In this document: piece by piece, positions 20,419 through 30,981 of the stretch
Numbering within the stretch: position 1 is the stretch's first letter
Layout of the letters: the number at the start of each line of letters is the position of its first letter
From: Candidatus Aquabacterium excrementipullorum
Lineage (GTDB): Bacteria; Pseudomonadota; Gammaproteobacteria; Burkholderiales; Burkholderiaceae_C
Length of the DNA: 64,000 bases
Direction of reading: 5' to 3'
Assembly: GCA_019112875.1 (NCBI GenBank)
Contig: DXIO01000014.1
Location: 1 to 64,000 of the forward strand
Made by a program: the position numbers and the translations under genes
Notes under the pieces: model-generated
Seen by the model: the letters and a program-made list of their open reading frames with translations, nothing else
Database searches by the model: none
What the model was told of the DNA's origin: nothing

Positions 20419-21354
20419 ATGTCCTGGCTCGACTCCTTCAAGCGCGGTACCGCCGGCTGGAAGCCCAAGGGCTTCGAGGCCACCTCGCGCTGGCTGGAAT
20501 CCACCCTTGAAACGGTGAAGTGGGAAAAGATGCGCCAGGCGGGCCGCCGCTGGGGCACCTGGGGCGCGGTGCTCGGGGCCTTGCTGGGCCTGCTGATGTT
20601 CGCGCCCGCCTCCTGGCTGGCCAATGCCGTGAGCGCCCGCACCGGCGGCCGCCTGATCCTGGCCGAGGCGCAGGGCACGGTGTGGTCGGGCGATGCCGTG
20701 GCCGTGCTGACGGGCGGCCCGGGCAGCCGCGACGCGCGCGCCCTGCCGGGGCGCCTGGGCTGGCACCTGCGGCTGCAAGGCCTGGGGCTGCGCCTGGAGC
20801 TCACGCAGGATTGCTGCCTGCCCGAGCCCCTGGCGCTCGTCGTGCGGCCCCGTTGGGGCAAGGTGCAGGCCGAGCTGCTCAATGGCCGGGCCAGCCCGCC
20901 CGCGGCCAGTGGTCCGCCGGGCTTCGATCCTGGCGTGCAGGGCCAGTGGCCGGCAGGCTGGCTCTCCGGTCTGGGCACGCCCTGGAACACGCTCGAACTC
21001 ACGGGCACCTTGCGCCTGCGCACGCAGGGCCTGCGCCTGGAGTGGGCCCAGGGCAAGCTGGCCGTCGAGGGCCATGCCGACATCTACTTCCAGGACGTCG
21101 CTTCGCGTGTGACCACGCTGGACCGCCTGGGCACCTACCGCCTGTCGCTGGACGGCATGCCCGGACAGGTCATGCTGAGCCTGGCCACTGAAAACGGCGC
21201 GCTGCAGCTCAGCGGCTCCGGCTCGGTCGGGCCGGCGGGCGCGCGTTTCCGGGGCGAGGCCACGGCCAGCGAGGCCGAGCGTGGCGCCCTGGGCAATTTG
21301 TTGAACATCATCGGGCGCCGCGAGGGCGACCGTTCTGTCATTTCGATCGGATAA
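20419..21354 (+). CDS. gspN: Type II secretion protein GspN
   Basis: GspN-family protein, 311 residues, one N-terminal transmembrane helix (WGAVLGALLGLLMFAPASWLA) and a long periplasmic beta-rich domain with the typical LILAEAQGTVWSGDA motif. It is an accessory T2SS component found in some systems. ATG at 20419 follows GAGGAACG. Residues before the helix (MSWLDSFKRG...) are longer than in most GspN. gspD starts 3 bp after the stop, so the secretin is translationally coupled to it. Confidence 0.9.
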   Translation: MSWLDSFKRGTAGWKPKGFEATSRWLESTLETVKWEKMRQAGRRWGTWGAVLGALLGLLMFAPASWLANAVSARTGGRLILAEAQGTVWSGDAVAVLTGGPGSRDARALPGRLGWHLRLQGLGLRLELTQDCCLPEPLALVVRPRWGKVQAELLNGRASPPAASGPPGFDPGVQGQWPAGWLSGLGTPWNTLELTGTLRLRTQGLRLEWAQGKLAVEGHADIYFQDVASRVTTLDRLGTYRLSLDGMPGQVMLSLATENGALQLSGSGSVGPAGARFRGEATASEAERGALGNLLNIIGRREGDRSVISIG

Positions 21355-21357
21355 GTC

Positions 21358-23673
21358 ATGATGACCCATCCCCTGGTTTCACGTCCCCGCGCTGTGGCGC
21401 TGGCCACCACCCTGGCGCTGGTCTTCGGCCCCGGCGGCGTGCTGCCCCTGGTGTCGCTGCTGGCGGCTGGCGAAGCGCTCGCCGCGCCCCTCAGGAAGGA
21501 GGGCGCCACGGTCACCGTGAACTTCGTCAACGCGGAGATCGACGGCGTGGCCCGCGCCATGGCCGCCATCATCGACCGCCAGATCGTGGTCGATCCACGG
21601 GTCAAGGGCACGATCACGCTGTACAGCGAACAGCCGCTCACGCCGCGCGAGGCCTACCTGAACTTCCTGTCGGCCCTGCGCGGCCAGGGCTTCGCGCTGG
21701 TCGAGGTGGCGGGCCTGCTCAAGGTGGTGCCCGAGGCCGAGGCCAAGCTGCAGACCGGCACCGTCGAGGTGGGCAATGCCGCCAAGCGATCGGGCGACCA
21801 GGTGCTCACGCAGATCTTCAAGCTGCAGTACGAGACGGCCAACGGCATGGTCACCGTGCTGCGCCCGCTGATCAGCCCCAACAACACGATCAACGCCAAC
21901 CCGACCACCAACACGCTGGTGATCACGGACTACGCCGACAACCTGCGCCGCATCGGCCAGATCATCGCGGCCATGGACGTGCCCAACGCCACCGAGATGG
22001 AGGCGATCCCGCTGCAGTACGCGATCGCGTCCGACCTGGCGCCGATGGTGCAGCGCTTCGCCGACGGCGGCGGCACGGCCACGCCCGGGGCGGCGGCCGG
22101 TAGCCAGTCCACCACGGTGATGGCCGACCCGCGCACCAACACCCTGCTGGTGCGCGCGGCCAACCCGGCCCGCCTGTCCATGCTCAAGGGCATCGTGCAG
22201 CGCCTGGACCGCCCGGGCAGCAACGGCCTGGCCGGCAGCGGCATCAACGTCGTCTACCTCAAGAACGCCGATGCGGTGAAGCTGGCGCAGATCCTGCGCG
22301 CGGCCTTCCCGACGGGCGGCGGCGGCTCGTCCTCGTCGTCGGGGGGCGGTGCCAGCAGCACGCCTTCGGCCTCGACCATGCCGACCTCGCAGACCAGCAG
22401 CAGTACCTCGTCGAGCACGCTGTCGTCCGGTTCCTCGTCGGGGGCGTCCACGCAGTCCACCGCGCCGGTCGGGGCCTCGGCCCAGCCCTCCACGGGCGGC
22501 TTCATCCAGGCCGATCCGGCCAGCAACTCGCTGATCATCACGGCGCCCGACGCTTTGTACCGCCAGCTGCGCGCCGTGATCGACCAGCTCGATGGCCGCC
22601 GTGCGCAGATCTACATCGAGGCGATGATCGTCGAGGTGTCCGAGAACAAGCTCAACGAGGTGGGCGTCCAGTGGGTGAGCGCCCTGGGCAACAGCGCGGC
22701 CGTGGGCACCAGCCTGGCCACGGGGGGCATCCCGGGCCTGTTCAGCGCGGCCGCCGACGCGTCCACCGCGCTGTCGTCCCTGTCCGGCCTGAACATCGGG
22801 GTCGTGAAGAAGAACAGCAGCGGCAACTACACCTTGGGTGCCCTGGCCACCTTCCTCGAGACCAAGGCCGATGGCAACGTGCTGTCCAAGCCCAACATGA
22901 TCACGCTGGACAACGAAGAGGCCAAGATCGTGGTCGGCCAGAACGTGCCCTTCATCACCGGCTCCTACTCGACCACCAGCGGCTCGACGGTCAGCCCCTA
23001 CACCACGGTGGAGCGCAAGGACGTGGGCCTGACCCTGCGCGTGCGCCCGCAGGTGGGCGAGGGTGGCGCGGTGCGCATGACGGTGTTCCAGGAGAAATCC
23101 TCGATCAATGCGGCGTCCAAGAGCGACACCAATGGTCCGACCACCGACAAGAGCTCCATCGAGACTACCGTGGTGATTGACGATGGCGCTACCCTGGTGC
23201 TGGCCGGCTTGCTCAACGACGAGTACAGCAATTCCGATTCGCAGGTGCCTATCCTGGGCGACATCCCCTACATCGGCAACCTGTTCAAGTCGCGCTCGCG
23301 TTCGCGCAACAAGACCAACCTCATGGTTTTCCTGCGTCCGGTGGTGATGCGCACTGAAGATGCCACCAACGCAGCCACGCTGGACCGCTACGACTACATG
23401 CGCCAGCGCCAGATCGCCACCCAGCCTTCGCAATGGGCCTTGCCGATCAATGGCGCGCCCGTGCTCGATCCGCTCAAGCTCAGCAACGACCTGACGCCGC
23501 CTTCGGTGCGCCAGCCGCTGGACGAGCCCGGTACGCCGGAGCCCAACGTGGTCATGCCCCGGGGATCGGGCTACGCACCGCGCCTGGCGCCGTCCACGTC
23601 CGTGCCGCTGACGACGCAGCCCGTGGCACCGGCGCAGCCCCTGCCGCCGGCCTCGGCCGTCCCGTCGAACTGA
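21358..23673 (+). CDS. gspD: Type II secretion outer-membrane secretin GspD
   Basis: Secretin that forms the outer-membrane channel, 771 residues. An N-terminal signal region precedes N0 (VTVNFVNAEIDGVARAMAAI) and the repeated N1-N3 domains (e.g. ANPTTNTLVITDYADNLRRI, ADPRTNTLLVRA). Inside N3, residues about 320-381 form a Gly/Ser/Thr low-complexity insert. The secretin core has VPFITGSYSTTSG and the conserved ending PILGDIPYIGNLFKSRSR followed by LMVFLRPVV. A Pro-rich tail may bind a pilotin. Placement of gspD and gspE after gspN, rather than at the front, is noted. Confidence 0.97.
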   Translation: MMTHPLVSRPRAVALATTLALVFGPGGVLPLVSLLAAGEALAAPLRKEGATVTVNFVNAEIDGVARAMAAIIDRQIVVDPRVKGTITLYSEQPLTPREAYLNFLSALRGQGFALVEVAGLLKVVPEAEAKLQTGTVEVGNAAKRSGDQVLTQIFKLQYETANGMVTVLRPLISPNNTINANPTTNTLVITDYADNLRRIGQIIAAMDVPNATEMEAIPLQYAIASDLAPMVQRFADGGGTATPGAAAGSQSTTVMADPRTNTLLVRAANPARLSMLKGIVQRLDRPGSNGLAGSGINVVYLKNADAVKLAQILRAAFPTGGGGSSSSSGGGASSTPSASTMPTSQTSSSTSSSTLSSGSSSGASTQSTAPVGASAQPSTGGFIQADPASNSLIITAPDALYRQLRAVIDQLDGRRAQIYIEAMIVEVSENKLNEVGVQWVSALGNSAAVGTSLATGGIPGLFSAAADASTALSSLSGLNIGVVKKNSSGNYTLGALATFLETKADGNVLSKPNMITLDNEEAKIVVGQNVPFITGSYSTTSGSTVSPYTTVERKDVGLTLRVRPQVGEGGAVRMTVFQEKSSINAASKSDTNGPTTDKSSIETTVVIDDGATLVLAGLLNDEYSNSDSQVPILGDIPYIGNLFKSRSRSRNKTNLMVFLRPVVMRTEDATNAATLDRYDYMRQRQIATQPSQWALPINGAPVLDPLKLSNDLTPPSVRQPLDEPGTPEPNVVMPRGSGYAPRLAPSTSVPLTTQPVAPAQPLPPASAVPSN

Positions 23674-23691
23674 TCCGCGCAGGAGCAGCAC

Positions 23692-25116
<1,425 letters not shown>

Positions 25117-25131
25117 GGCCGGAGCACGCAC

Positions 25132-26367
25132 ATGGCCGCCTTCCGCTTCGAAGCCCTGGACGCCGCTGGCAAGACCGTCTCCGGCCTGGTCGATGCCGAC
25201 AACCCCAAGGCCGCGCGCGCGCAACTGCGTGGCCAGGGCTTGGTGCCGCTGAAGGTCGATGCCGTGATGGCGGCGCAGCAGGCCCAGCTGGAGGCGGGTG
25301 GCAAGGCCCCGTCCACGCTGTTCACGCGGCGCGTGTTCAATGCGTCGGCCTTGTCGATCTGGACGCGCCAGCTCTCGGGCCTGGTGGTGGCCGGCCTGCC
25401 GCTGGAGCGCGCGCTCACGGCCCTGGCCGACGAAGCGGAGGATCCGCGCCAGCGCGAACTGGTGGCGCACCTGCGCTCCGAAGTCAATGCCGGTGCGCCT
25501 TTCGCGCAGGCGCTGTCGGGCTCCAAGCGCGAGTTCGACGATGTCTACCGTGGCGTGGTCGCGGCCGGCGAACAGAGCGGCCAGCTGGGCAATGTGCTCG
25601 ACAAGCTGGCCAATGACCTGGAAGAGCAGCAGGCCCTGAAATCCAAGCTGATCGGCGCCACCTTGTACCCGGCCATCGTGTCGCTGTTCGCCGTGGTGAT
25701 CGTGGTGGCGCTGCTGGTGTTCGTGGTGCCGCAGGTGGCACAGGTGTTCAGCAGCAGCAAGCGGGCACTGCCCTTCCTCACGCAGTTCATGCTGGGGTTG
25801 AGCGCATTGATGCGCAACTGGGGCTGGCTGATCGCGCTGGTGCTGATCGGCGGGTTCTCGGGGTTGATGTTCGCGCGCCGGGATGAAGCCTTCCGCCTCA
25901 AGTTCGATGCCTTCTGGCTGGGCTTGCCGCTGATCGGCAAGCTCTCGCGCGGCTACAACGCGGCGCGCTTCGCCGGCACGCTGGCCATGCTGGCCGGCTC
26001 GGGCGTGCCCATCCTGAAGGCCTTGCAGGCCGCGGCCGAAACGCTCTCCAACCGCGCGATGCGGGCCGATGCGCTCGATGCGCTGGTGCAGGTGCGCGAA
26101 GGCGCGCCGCTGGCTTCGGCGCTGGCGGCCAAGAAGCGCTTCCCTGGCTTGCTGTCGATGTTCGCCCGCCTGGGCGAGCAGACGGGTCAGTTGCCGACCA
26201 TGCTGCAGCGTGCGGCCAACCAGCTCTCCGGCGAGGTGCAGCGCAAGGCCATTGCGATCGCCACCGTGCTGGAGCCCTTGCTGATCGTGGTGATGGGCCT
26301 GGTGGTGATGCTGATCGTGATGTCGGTGATGCTGCCCATCATGCAGATGAACACCTGGGTGAAGTGA
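25132..26367 (+). CDS. gspF: Type II secretion platform protein GspF
   Basis: Polytopic inner-membrane core of the assembly platform, 411 residues. Two homologous cytoplasmic helical domains alternate with three transmembrane helices (YPAIVSLFAVVIVVALLVFVV; LIALVLIGGFSGLMF; LLIVVMGLVVMLIVMSVMLP). The conserved PLERALTALADEAEDP and GEQSGQLGNVL motifs are present. It is the last gene of the cluster and converges on the kinase gene with only 23 bp between stops; no clear terminator is visible there. Confidence 0.97.
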   Translation: MAAFRFEALDAAGKTVSGLVDADNPKAARAQLRGQGLVPLKVDAVMAAQQAQLEAGGKAPSTLFTRRVFNASALSIWTRQLSGLVVAGLPLERALTALADEAEDPRQRELVAHLRSEVNAGAPFAQALSGSKREFDDVYRGVVAAGEQSGQLGNVLDKLANDLEEQQALKSKLIGATLYPAIVSLFAVVIVVALLVFVVPQVAQVFSSSKRALPFLTQFMLGLSALMRNWGWLIALVLIGGFSGLMFARRDEAFRLKFDAFWLGLPLIGKLSRGYNAARFAGTLAMLAGSGVPILKALQAAAETLSNRAMRADALDALVQVREGAPLASALAAKKRFPGLLSMFARLGEQTGQLPTMLQRAANQLSGEVQRKAIAIATVLEPLLIVVMGLVVMLIVMSVMLPIMQMNTWVK

Positions 26368-26390
26368 CCCAGGTGGTCCCCCGCTGACCG

Positions 26391-28913
26391 TCAGGCGTTG
26401 ACCACGGCGGGTGGCTGCTCGCCGCCACGGGTGCTCAACTGCAGCACCATCACCCGCAGCAGCATCTCGGCCTGGAAGGGCTTGTGCAGCACCGGGATGC
26501 CGCTGTTCATCAGGGATTGCAGCTGTTCGCTGGCGGTGTCGCCGGTGATCACCAGGGCCGCGAGGCCGGGGTGCGCGCCACGTGCCAGGCCGATCGCCTG
26601 CAGGCCGTCGCCATCGCACAGGCGGTGGTCGGTGACCAGCATGTCGATGGACATCACGCGCTGCAGCAGTTCGTCCAGCGCATCGATCGAATCGACCGCG
26701 CTCACGTAGGCCCCCCAGGCGCGCAGGCGTTCCGTCAAGGCCTGGCGCACGCTGGCGTCGTCGTCGAGCACGACGATGTGCAAATCCTTCAGCGGGTGTT
26801 CGGGGTTGGCCGATGCTGCGGCGGTCGAGGTGCCCGGCAAGGCTGCGGCCAATGAGGCGAGTGGCGCCACGGCCAGCGCAGAGGCCACCGGCTCTCGCGG
26901 CTGCGCGTACTGCGCGCCTTGCACGCCCTGGTGCACGCCCTGGTGCGCCGGCACATCGATCGAGAAGCACGAACCATGGCCCACGCGCGAGGTCAGCCCG
27001 ACCGGGTGATCCAGCAGGCGCGAGGCGCGCTGCACGATGGCCAGACCCAGCCCCAGGCCCTTGGCCTGGTTGCGCTCCGGGTTGGCCAGCTGCACGAAGT
27101 CCTGGAAGATGCGCTGCTGGTTCTCCGGCGCGATGCCGCCGGCCGTGTCCCACACCTGGATGGACAGGCGCGGCCCCCGTTTGCGCACGCCCACCAGCAC
27201 GCCGCCGCGCTGGGTGTAGCGCACGGCATTGCCCACCAGGTTGCGCACCATCTGCTCCAGCAGCACCGGGTCGCTTTCGGCCACGGCCTGCGTGGGGCGC
27301 AGCTTCAGGCGCAGGCCCTTGCCGCGCGCGGCCGGGTCTTCGTGCGTGGCGATGCGGCGCAGCAGGTCGCCCAGGGCCACGGGCTGCCAGTGCGGCTTGA
27401 TGGCGCCCGCGTCCAGGCGCGACAGATCGAGCAGGCCGCTGAGCAGGTTCTCCATCGCGCGCACGGCATCGCCCAGGCGGTCGGTCATGTCCTTGAGCGG
27501 CGAATCCCGCAGGCGCTCGCGCAGCAGGCCCGACAGCAGGCCCACGGCGGCCACGGGCTGGCGCAGGTCGTGGCTGGCGGCGGCCAGGAACTGGCCCTTG
27601 GCCGCGTTAGCGGCGGCCAGGTCTTCGGTGCGTTCGGCCACCTTGCGCTCGAGCTGCACGTTGTGCTGCTCGACCTCGCCCACCGCCTCGATGAAGCGGT
27701 TCATCAGCGCCACGCCGTAGCTGGCCAGCGTGATGGGCGTGGCCAGCGACATCCAGTAGGTGTGCATCACCGACACCAGGCCTTGCAGGCGCAGGTAATC
27801 GTGCACGCCGGCCACCAGCGAGATCGCGATGCCCAGCACCATGCCGCGCCCCGACCAGCCGCCGAACTTGGCCGGCACGCGCAGCAGCAGCGTCAGCGTG
27901 GGCAGCATCAGCAGCAGCATGGCCGGGTAGACCACGGCGCGCACCAGTGGCAGCACGCCGTGCGAGGCGGCGATGGCGCCCAGCACGGGCGCGCCGATCA
28001 GCGTGGCCCACAGCACCTTGCGGAACCAGGGCCAGTCCTTCTCGGCGATCGCCATCGCGAAGGCGCCTAGCAGCACGGTGGCGGTGGTCTGCGCGCTGAA
28101 GTACATCCAGGCGCTGAGCTGCGGCGGCATCGTCGGCCCGTTGACCACGTAGTAGGCGCAGTTGCGCACGGACACCACCATGGCCAGCAGCCCCAGCATG
28201 CCCATGCCGACCTCCTGCCGGCGCCGCAGCCAGATCAGCGTGAGGAAGGCCGCGAAGGCCGTGGACACCACGTTCACGGCCAGCGGCAGGTCTTCGGTGA
28301 GGAAGCTCTGCCCGTTGAAGCCCGGCGCCACGTCGGCCGCCAGCCCGATGATGGGCACGGACAGGCCGCCCATGCTGCCGTGGTGCACCTCCACCGCCAG
28401 CTGGTTGGACCCTTCGCGCAGCAGTTCGCGCGGCACCTGCACCATGTAGGCCAGGGGGCGCCCGGTGGGGCCGGCCGCGCCCACGGTTTCGGCGTGGATC
28501 AACTGGCCGTTCAGCCACAGCCGGTGCTGGAAGCTGAGCCGGTCGAAGCGCACGGCCCAGGGGCCGTCGCCCAGGGCGCTGGGCGCGCGCGCCAGGTTGA
28601 AGGTGATCTCGTAGCGGCCCACGCCGCCACCGGGCAGGCCGCGCTCGGCCCAGGTGTCGGGCAGGTTGACGTCCAGCCAGTCGCTGCCGGGGCTGGACGC
28701 ATTGGGCAGCAGACGGAAGCGCTCCTGCGCGAAGCTCACATCGGGGTGCGAGGACTGGCTGATGAACCACGGGTGGGCCGACCACACCAGCAAGGTCAGG
28801 AAGGTGGCCGCGCCGATCCAGCCCAGCAGGGCGATCAGGCGACGGTGCCAGAGCGGCAGTCTGGGCAGGCCGGCGTCGGGAGACAGGGCTCCCTGGGCAG
28901 CGCGGGCGGACAT
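26391..28913 (-). CDS. Hybrid sensor histidine kinase with 7TM sensor and C-terminal receiver
   Basis: An 840-residue inner-membrane hybrid kinase. An N-terminal anchor helix (LIALLGWIGAATFLTLLVW) leads to a periplasmic jelly-roll-like domain (about 55-215; GRYEITFNLARA, RLWLNGQLIHAE), then about seven helices, as in 7TMR-DISM sensors that bind carbohydrates or similar ligands. The dimerisation domain has the phospho-acceptor His448 in ASHDLRQP, the ATPase part has NAVRYT and GLGLGLAIV, and a receiver domain follows with Asp762 in VTDHRLCDGDG. ATG at 28913 has a good GGAGG. No response regulator with an output domain is adjacent. It is divergent from the AAA gene. Confidence 0.9.
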   Translation of the reverse strand: MSARAAQGALSPDAGLPRLPLWHRRLIALLGWIGAATFLTLLVWSAHPWFISQSSHPDVSFAQERFRLLPNASSPGSDWLDVNLPDTWAERGLPGGGVGRYEITFNLARAPSALGDGPWAVRFDRLSFQHRLWLNGQLIHAETVGAAGPTGRPLAYMVQVPRELLREGSNQLAVEVHHGSMGGLSVPIIGLAADVAPGFNGQSFLTEDLPLAVNVVSTAFAAFLTLIWLRRRQEVGMGMLGLLAMVVSVRNCAYYVVNGPTMPPQLSAWMYFSAQTTATVLLGAFAMAIAEKDWPWFRKVLWATLIGAPVLGAIAASHGVLPLVRAVVYPAMLLLMLPTLTLLLRVPAKFGGWSGRGMVLGIAISLVAGVHDYLRLQGLVSVMHTYWMSLATPITLASYGVALMNRFIEAVGEVEQHNVQLERKVAERTEDLAAANAAKGQFLAAASHDLRQPVAAVGLLSGLLRERLRDSPLKDMTDRLGDAVRAMENLLSGLLDLSRLDAGAIKPHWQPVALGDLLRRIATHEDPAARGKGLRLKLRPTQAVAESDPVLLEQMVRNLVGNAVRYTQRGGVLVGVRKRGPRLSIQVWDTAGGIAPENQQRIFQDFVQLANPERNQAKGLGLGLAIVQRASRLLDHPVGLTSRVGHGSCFSIDVPAHQGVHQGVQGAQYAQPREPVASALAVAPLASLAAALPGTSTAAASANPEHPLKDLHIVVLDDDASVRQALTERLRAWGAYVSAVDSIDALDELLQRVMSIDMLVTDHRLCDGDGLQAIGLARGAHPGLAALVITGDTASEQLQSLMNSGIPVLHKPFQAEMLLRVMVLQLSTRGGEQPPAVVNA

Positions 28914-29048
28914 GGCGATGGGCCTCCGATTGGTTTCTTCCCCGGATTGTCGCCTTTTCGGTCGCCAAGCTTGTATCAGCGCCCCAACCATGCATTGTGC
29001 GCCCCTCGGGGGCCGCTGTGGGCCGGATTTGCCCGGCGGGCAGCCCCC

Positions 29049-29076
29049 TTGTCCGCGGGCTCGAACCCGCTATGCT
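29049..29076 (+). promoter_or_regulatory. Predicted promoter with palindrome filling the spacer (AAA ATPase gene)
   Basis: TTGTCC (29049-29054) and TATGCT (29071-29076) are 16 bp apart. The spacer 29055-29070 is itself an inverted repeat, GCGGG-CTCGAA-CCCGC. A repressor or a MerR-type activator could bind between the two hexamers. The start codon is 60 bp downstream. Confidence 0.45.
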
Positions 29077-29135
29077 TTGCTGCAATGATGTGACCATGTC
29101 CCGGGCCATGTGGTGTTCAGCCCGGCTGGAGGTGG

Positions 29136-30155
29136 ATGATGAAGGCGAGCAGCATCGGCAGCGCGTTGGTCCCGGTTTCCGACCCCGGCGCGCACACTCG
29201 GATCCCCATCGCGCACATGCGCCATGTGTACCGCCTCGACGAGGTCGAGCGCCGGCTGGGCAAGCTGCCCACGCGCGAGCACGAATCGCTGCGCGCCACC
29301 TACGAACGCATGATCGAGAAGGGCCCGGACCGCTTCCAGGTCAAGCCCTCCGGCCTGCCCGCCATGGAGCACCTCTACGACGAGCTGCCCAACTTCCACG
29401 AGGTGCTCGACGACGTCAAGCGGCAGCTGGCCCTGTGCACCGACAGCCACGATGCGCTGGAGATCACGCCCATGCTGCTGCTGGGCCCGCCCGGCGTCGG
29501 CAAGACGCACTTCGCGCGCGAGATGGCGCAGCTGCTGGGCACGGGCATGGGTTTCGTGTCGATGAGTTCGATGACGGCAGGGTGGCTGCTCTCCGGCGCC
29601 TCCAGCCAGTGGAAGGGCGCGCGGCCCGGCAAGGTCTTCGAGACCCTGGTCGATGGCCAGTACGCCAACCCCGTGATGGTGGTCGACGAGATCGACAAGG
29701 CCGGCAGCGAGCATGCCTACGACCCGCTGGGCTCGCTCTACAGCCTGCTGGAGCACGACACGGCGCACAGCTTCACCGACGAGTTCGCCGAGGTGCCGAT
29801 CGACGCCAGCCAGGTGATCTGGGTGGCCACGGCCAACGAGGCGCGCGCCATCCCGGATCCGATCCTCAACCGGGTCAACGTGTTCGAGATCGAGATGCCC
29901 ACGCCGGAGGCGGCCCGCCGGATCGCCGGCAAGCTGTACCGCAGCATCCGCGCGGACCACGCCTGGGGTCAGCGCTTCGTGCCCGAGCCCGGTGATGCCG
30001 TGCTGGACGCGCTGTCGCAACTGGCGCCGCGCGAGATGCGCCGCGCGCTGATGACGGCCTTCGGCAATGCCAAGCTCGATGGACGCGATGCGCTGGAAAC
30101 GCGCGACCTGCCGGGCGTGTCCACGAAGAGGGCGCCCATCGGCTTCGTCCAGTAG
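29136..30155 (+). CDS. Lon-like AAA ATPase without protease domain
   Basis: A 339-residue AAA+ ATPase. Walker A GPPGVGKTHF lies near residue 117, Walker B is VMVVDEIDKA, sensor 1 is WVATANEA, and an arginine-finger-like region follows (IPDPILNRVNVFEI). The order and sequence match the ATPase part of Lon. However, the N-terminal substrate domain is replaced by about 100 other residues and the Ser-Lys protease domain is missing; a short tail ends in KRAPIGFVQ. ATG at 29136 or 29139 follows GGAGG. It likely remodels a protein partner, which is not apparent nearby. Confidence 0.82.
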   Translation: MMKASSIGSALVPVSDPGAHTRIPIAHMRHVYRLDEVERRLGKLPTREHESLRATYERMIEKGPDRFQVKPSGLPAMEHLYDELPNFHEVLDDVKRQLALCTDSHDALEITPMLLLGPPGVGKTHFAREMAQLLGTGMGFVSMSSMTAGWLLSGASSQWKGARPGKVFETLVDGQYANPVMVVDEIDKAGSEHAYDPLGSLYSLLEHDTAHSFTDEFAEVPIDASQVIWVATANEARAIPDPILNRVNVFEIEMPTPEAARRIAGKLYRSIRADHAWGQRFVPEPGDAVLDALSQLAPREMRRALMTAFGNAKLDGRDALETRDLPGVSTKRAPIGFVQ

Positions 30156-30337
30156 GCCCCCGTCCGCTTCTGCGGACGAGCGGCGCTGTTGCATTTTGTT
30201 ATACCCCACAACGACGCACGGTCAGTGCGCCGGGACTCTGCGATTTCCGGGTTTCCCCTCACAATGCTTCGTGCATTTGTCACGACGCACGGCGCAAGAC
30301 CGTGCGCGCCAAGTGCGCTCAACCAAAGGAGTTGTCT

Positions 30338-30859
30338 ATGAAACTGCAAATCAAGCTGCTGGCCGCCGCGACCGCCCTGGTGGCTTCTGCCTCCTCGTTC
30401 GCCGTGGTCAATCCCGGTGACGACCTGGGTACCCTCAACCAATACCCCGTGCAATTCGGTGGCTACCGCTCGATCGACGACGCGCGCATCGCCCAGCCTG
30501 GCGATCTGGTGTTTTCCCATGACTACACCTTCACGCTGGCCCAGACGGCTTCCGTGATCGGCAGCGTGTCCAACTTCTTCGGGAACACCTCGTTCTCATC
30601 GATCACGGTCACCTCGTCCGGCGGCCAGAGCTGGACCAAGACGCTCAACGACGTCAACGACAGCACTTTCGACTTCGCCGGCCTGACCGCCGGCAACTAC
30701 ACGCTGTCGGTCAACGGCGTGTTCCCGCTGGGCTTCAACGTGTACTCCGGTTCGGTGTACGCGGCCGCCCCCGTGCCCGAGCCCGGCTCGCTGGCGCTGG
30801 GCCTGGCTGGCCTGGGCATCGTGGGCGTGCTGGCCCGTCGCCGTCGTCCGCAAGCCTGA
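30338..30859 (+). CDS. FxDxF-type PEP-CTERM exported protein
   Basis: A 173-residue secreted protein. A Sec signal peptide (KLLAAATALVASASSFA) is followed by a beta-rich Thr/Ser domain with VFSHDYTFTL, close to the FxDxF motif class. The C-terminal sorting signal comprises VPEPGSLALGLAGLG, a short hydrophobic stretch, and ARRRRP. PEP-CTERM proteins are cleaved and anchored or released by an exosortase, usually in exopolysaccharide-making bacteria; no exosortase is in this window. ATG at 30338 has AAAGGAG about 7 bp upstream, so the 12 earlier codons are excluded. Confidence 0.88.
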   Translation: MKLQIKLLAAATALVASASSFAVVNPGDDLGTLNQYPVQFGGYRSIDDARIAQPGDLVFSHDYTFTLAQTASVIGSVSNFFGNTSFSSITVTSSGGQSWTKTLNDVNDSTFDFAGLTAGNYTLSVNGVFPLGFNVYSGSVYAAAPVPEPGSLALGLAGLGIVGVLARRRRPQA

Positions 30860-30896
30860 TCGGCCGGCCTGCCACGGCCGATCTCGTCAAGAGAAA

Positions 30897-30926
30897 GACC
30901 CGGGCCGCACGAGGCGGCACCGGGTC
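30897..30926 (-). terminator. Terminator of the pectinacetylesterase-family gene
   Basis: GACCCGG-GCCGC pairs with GCGGC-(A)-CCGGGTC: 12 bp with one bulge and a 5-nt loop. Read on the minus strand it is followed by TTTCTCTT, fitting an intrinsic terminator 56 bp past the leftward gene. A separate 8-bp hairpin at 30858-30883 (GATCGGCC/GGCCGATC), overlapping the PEP-CTERM stop, may serve the plus-strand gene but has no T-run. Confidence 0.65.
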
Positions 30927-30981
30927 AAAGCGGGGCCCGTGAGGGCCTTGTCGCTGGAACCAACCAGCTGGGCTGCGCCGA

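Noticed and set aside
29055-29070. tRNA T-arm-like sequence on the minus strand (GCGGGTTCGAGCCCGC)
   Set aside because: The loop is six, not seven, nucleotides when the stem is paired, and no acceptor, anticodon or D arm is found around it. Treated as an operator-like palindrome.
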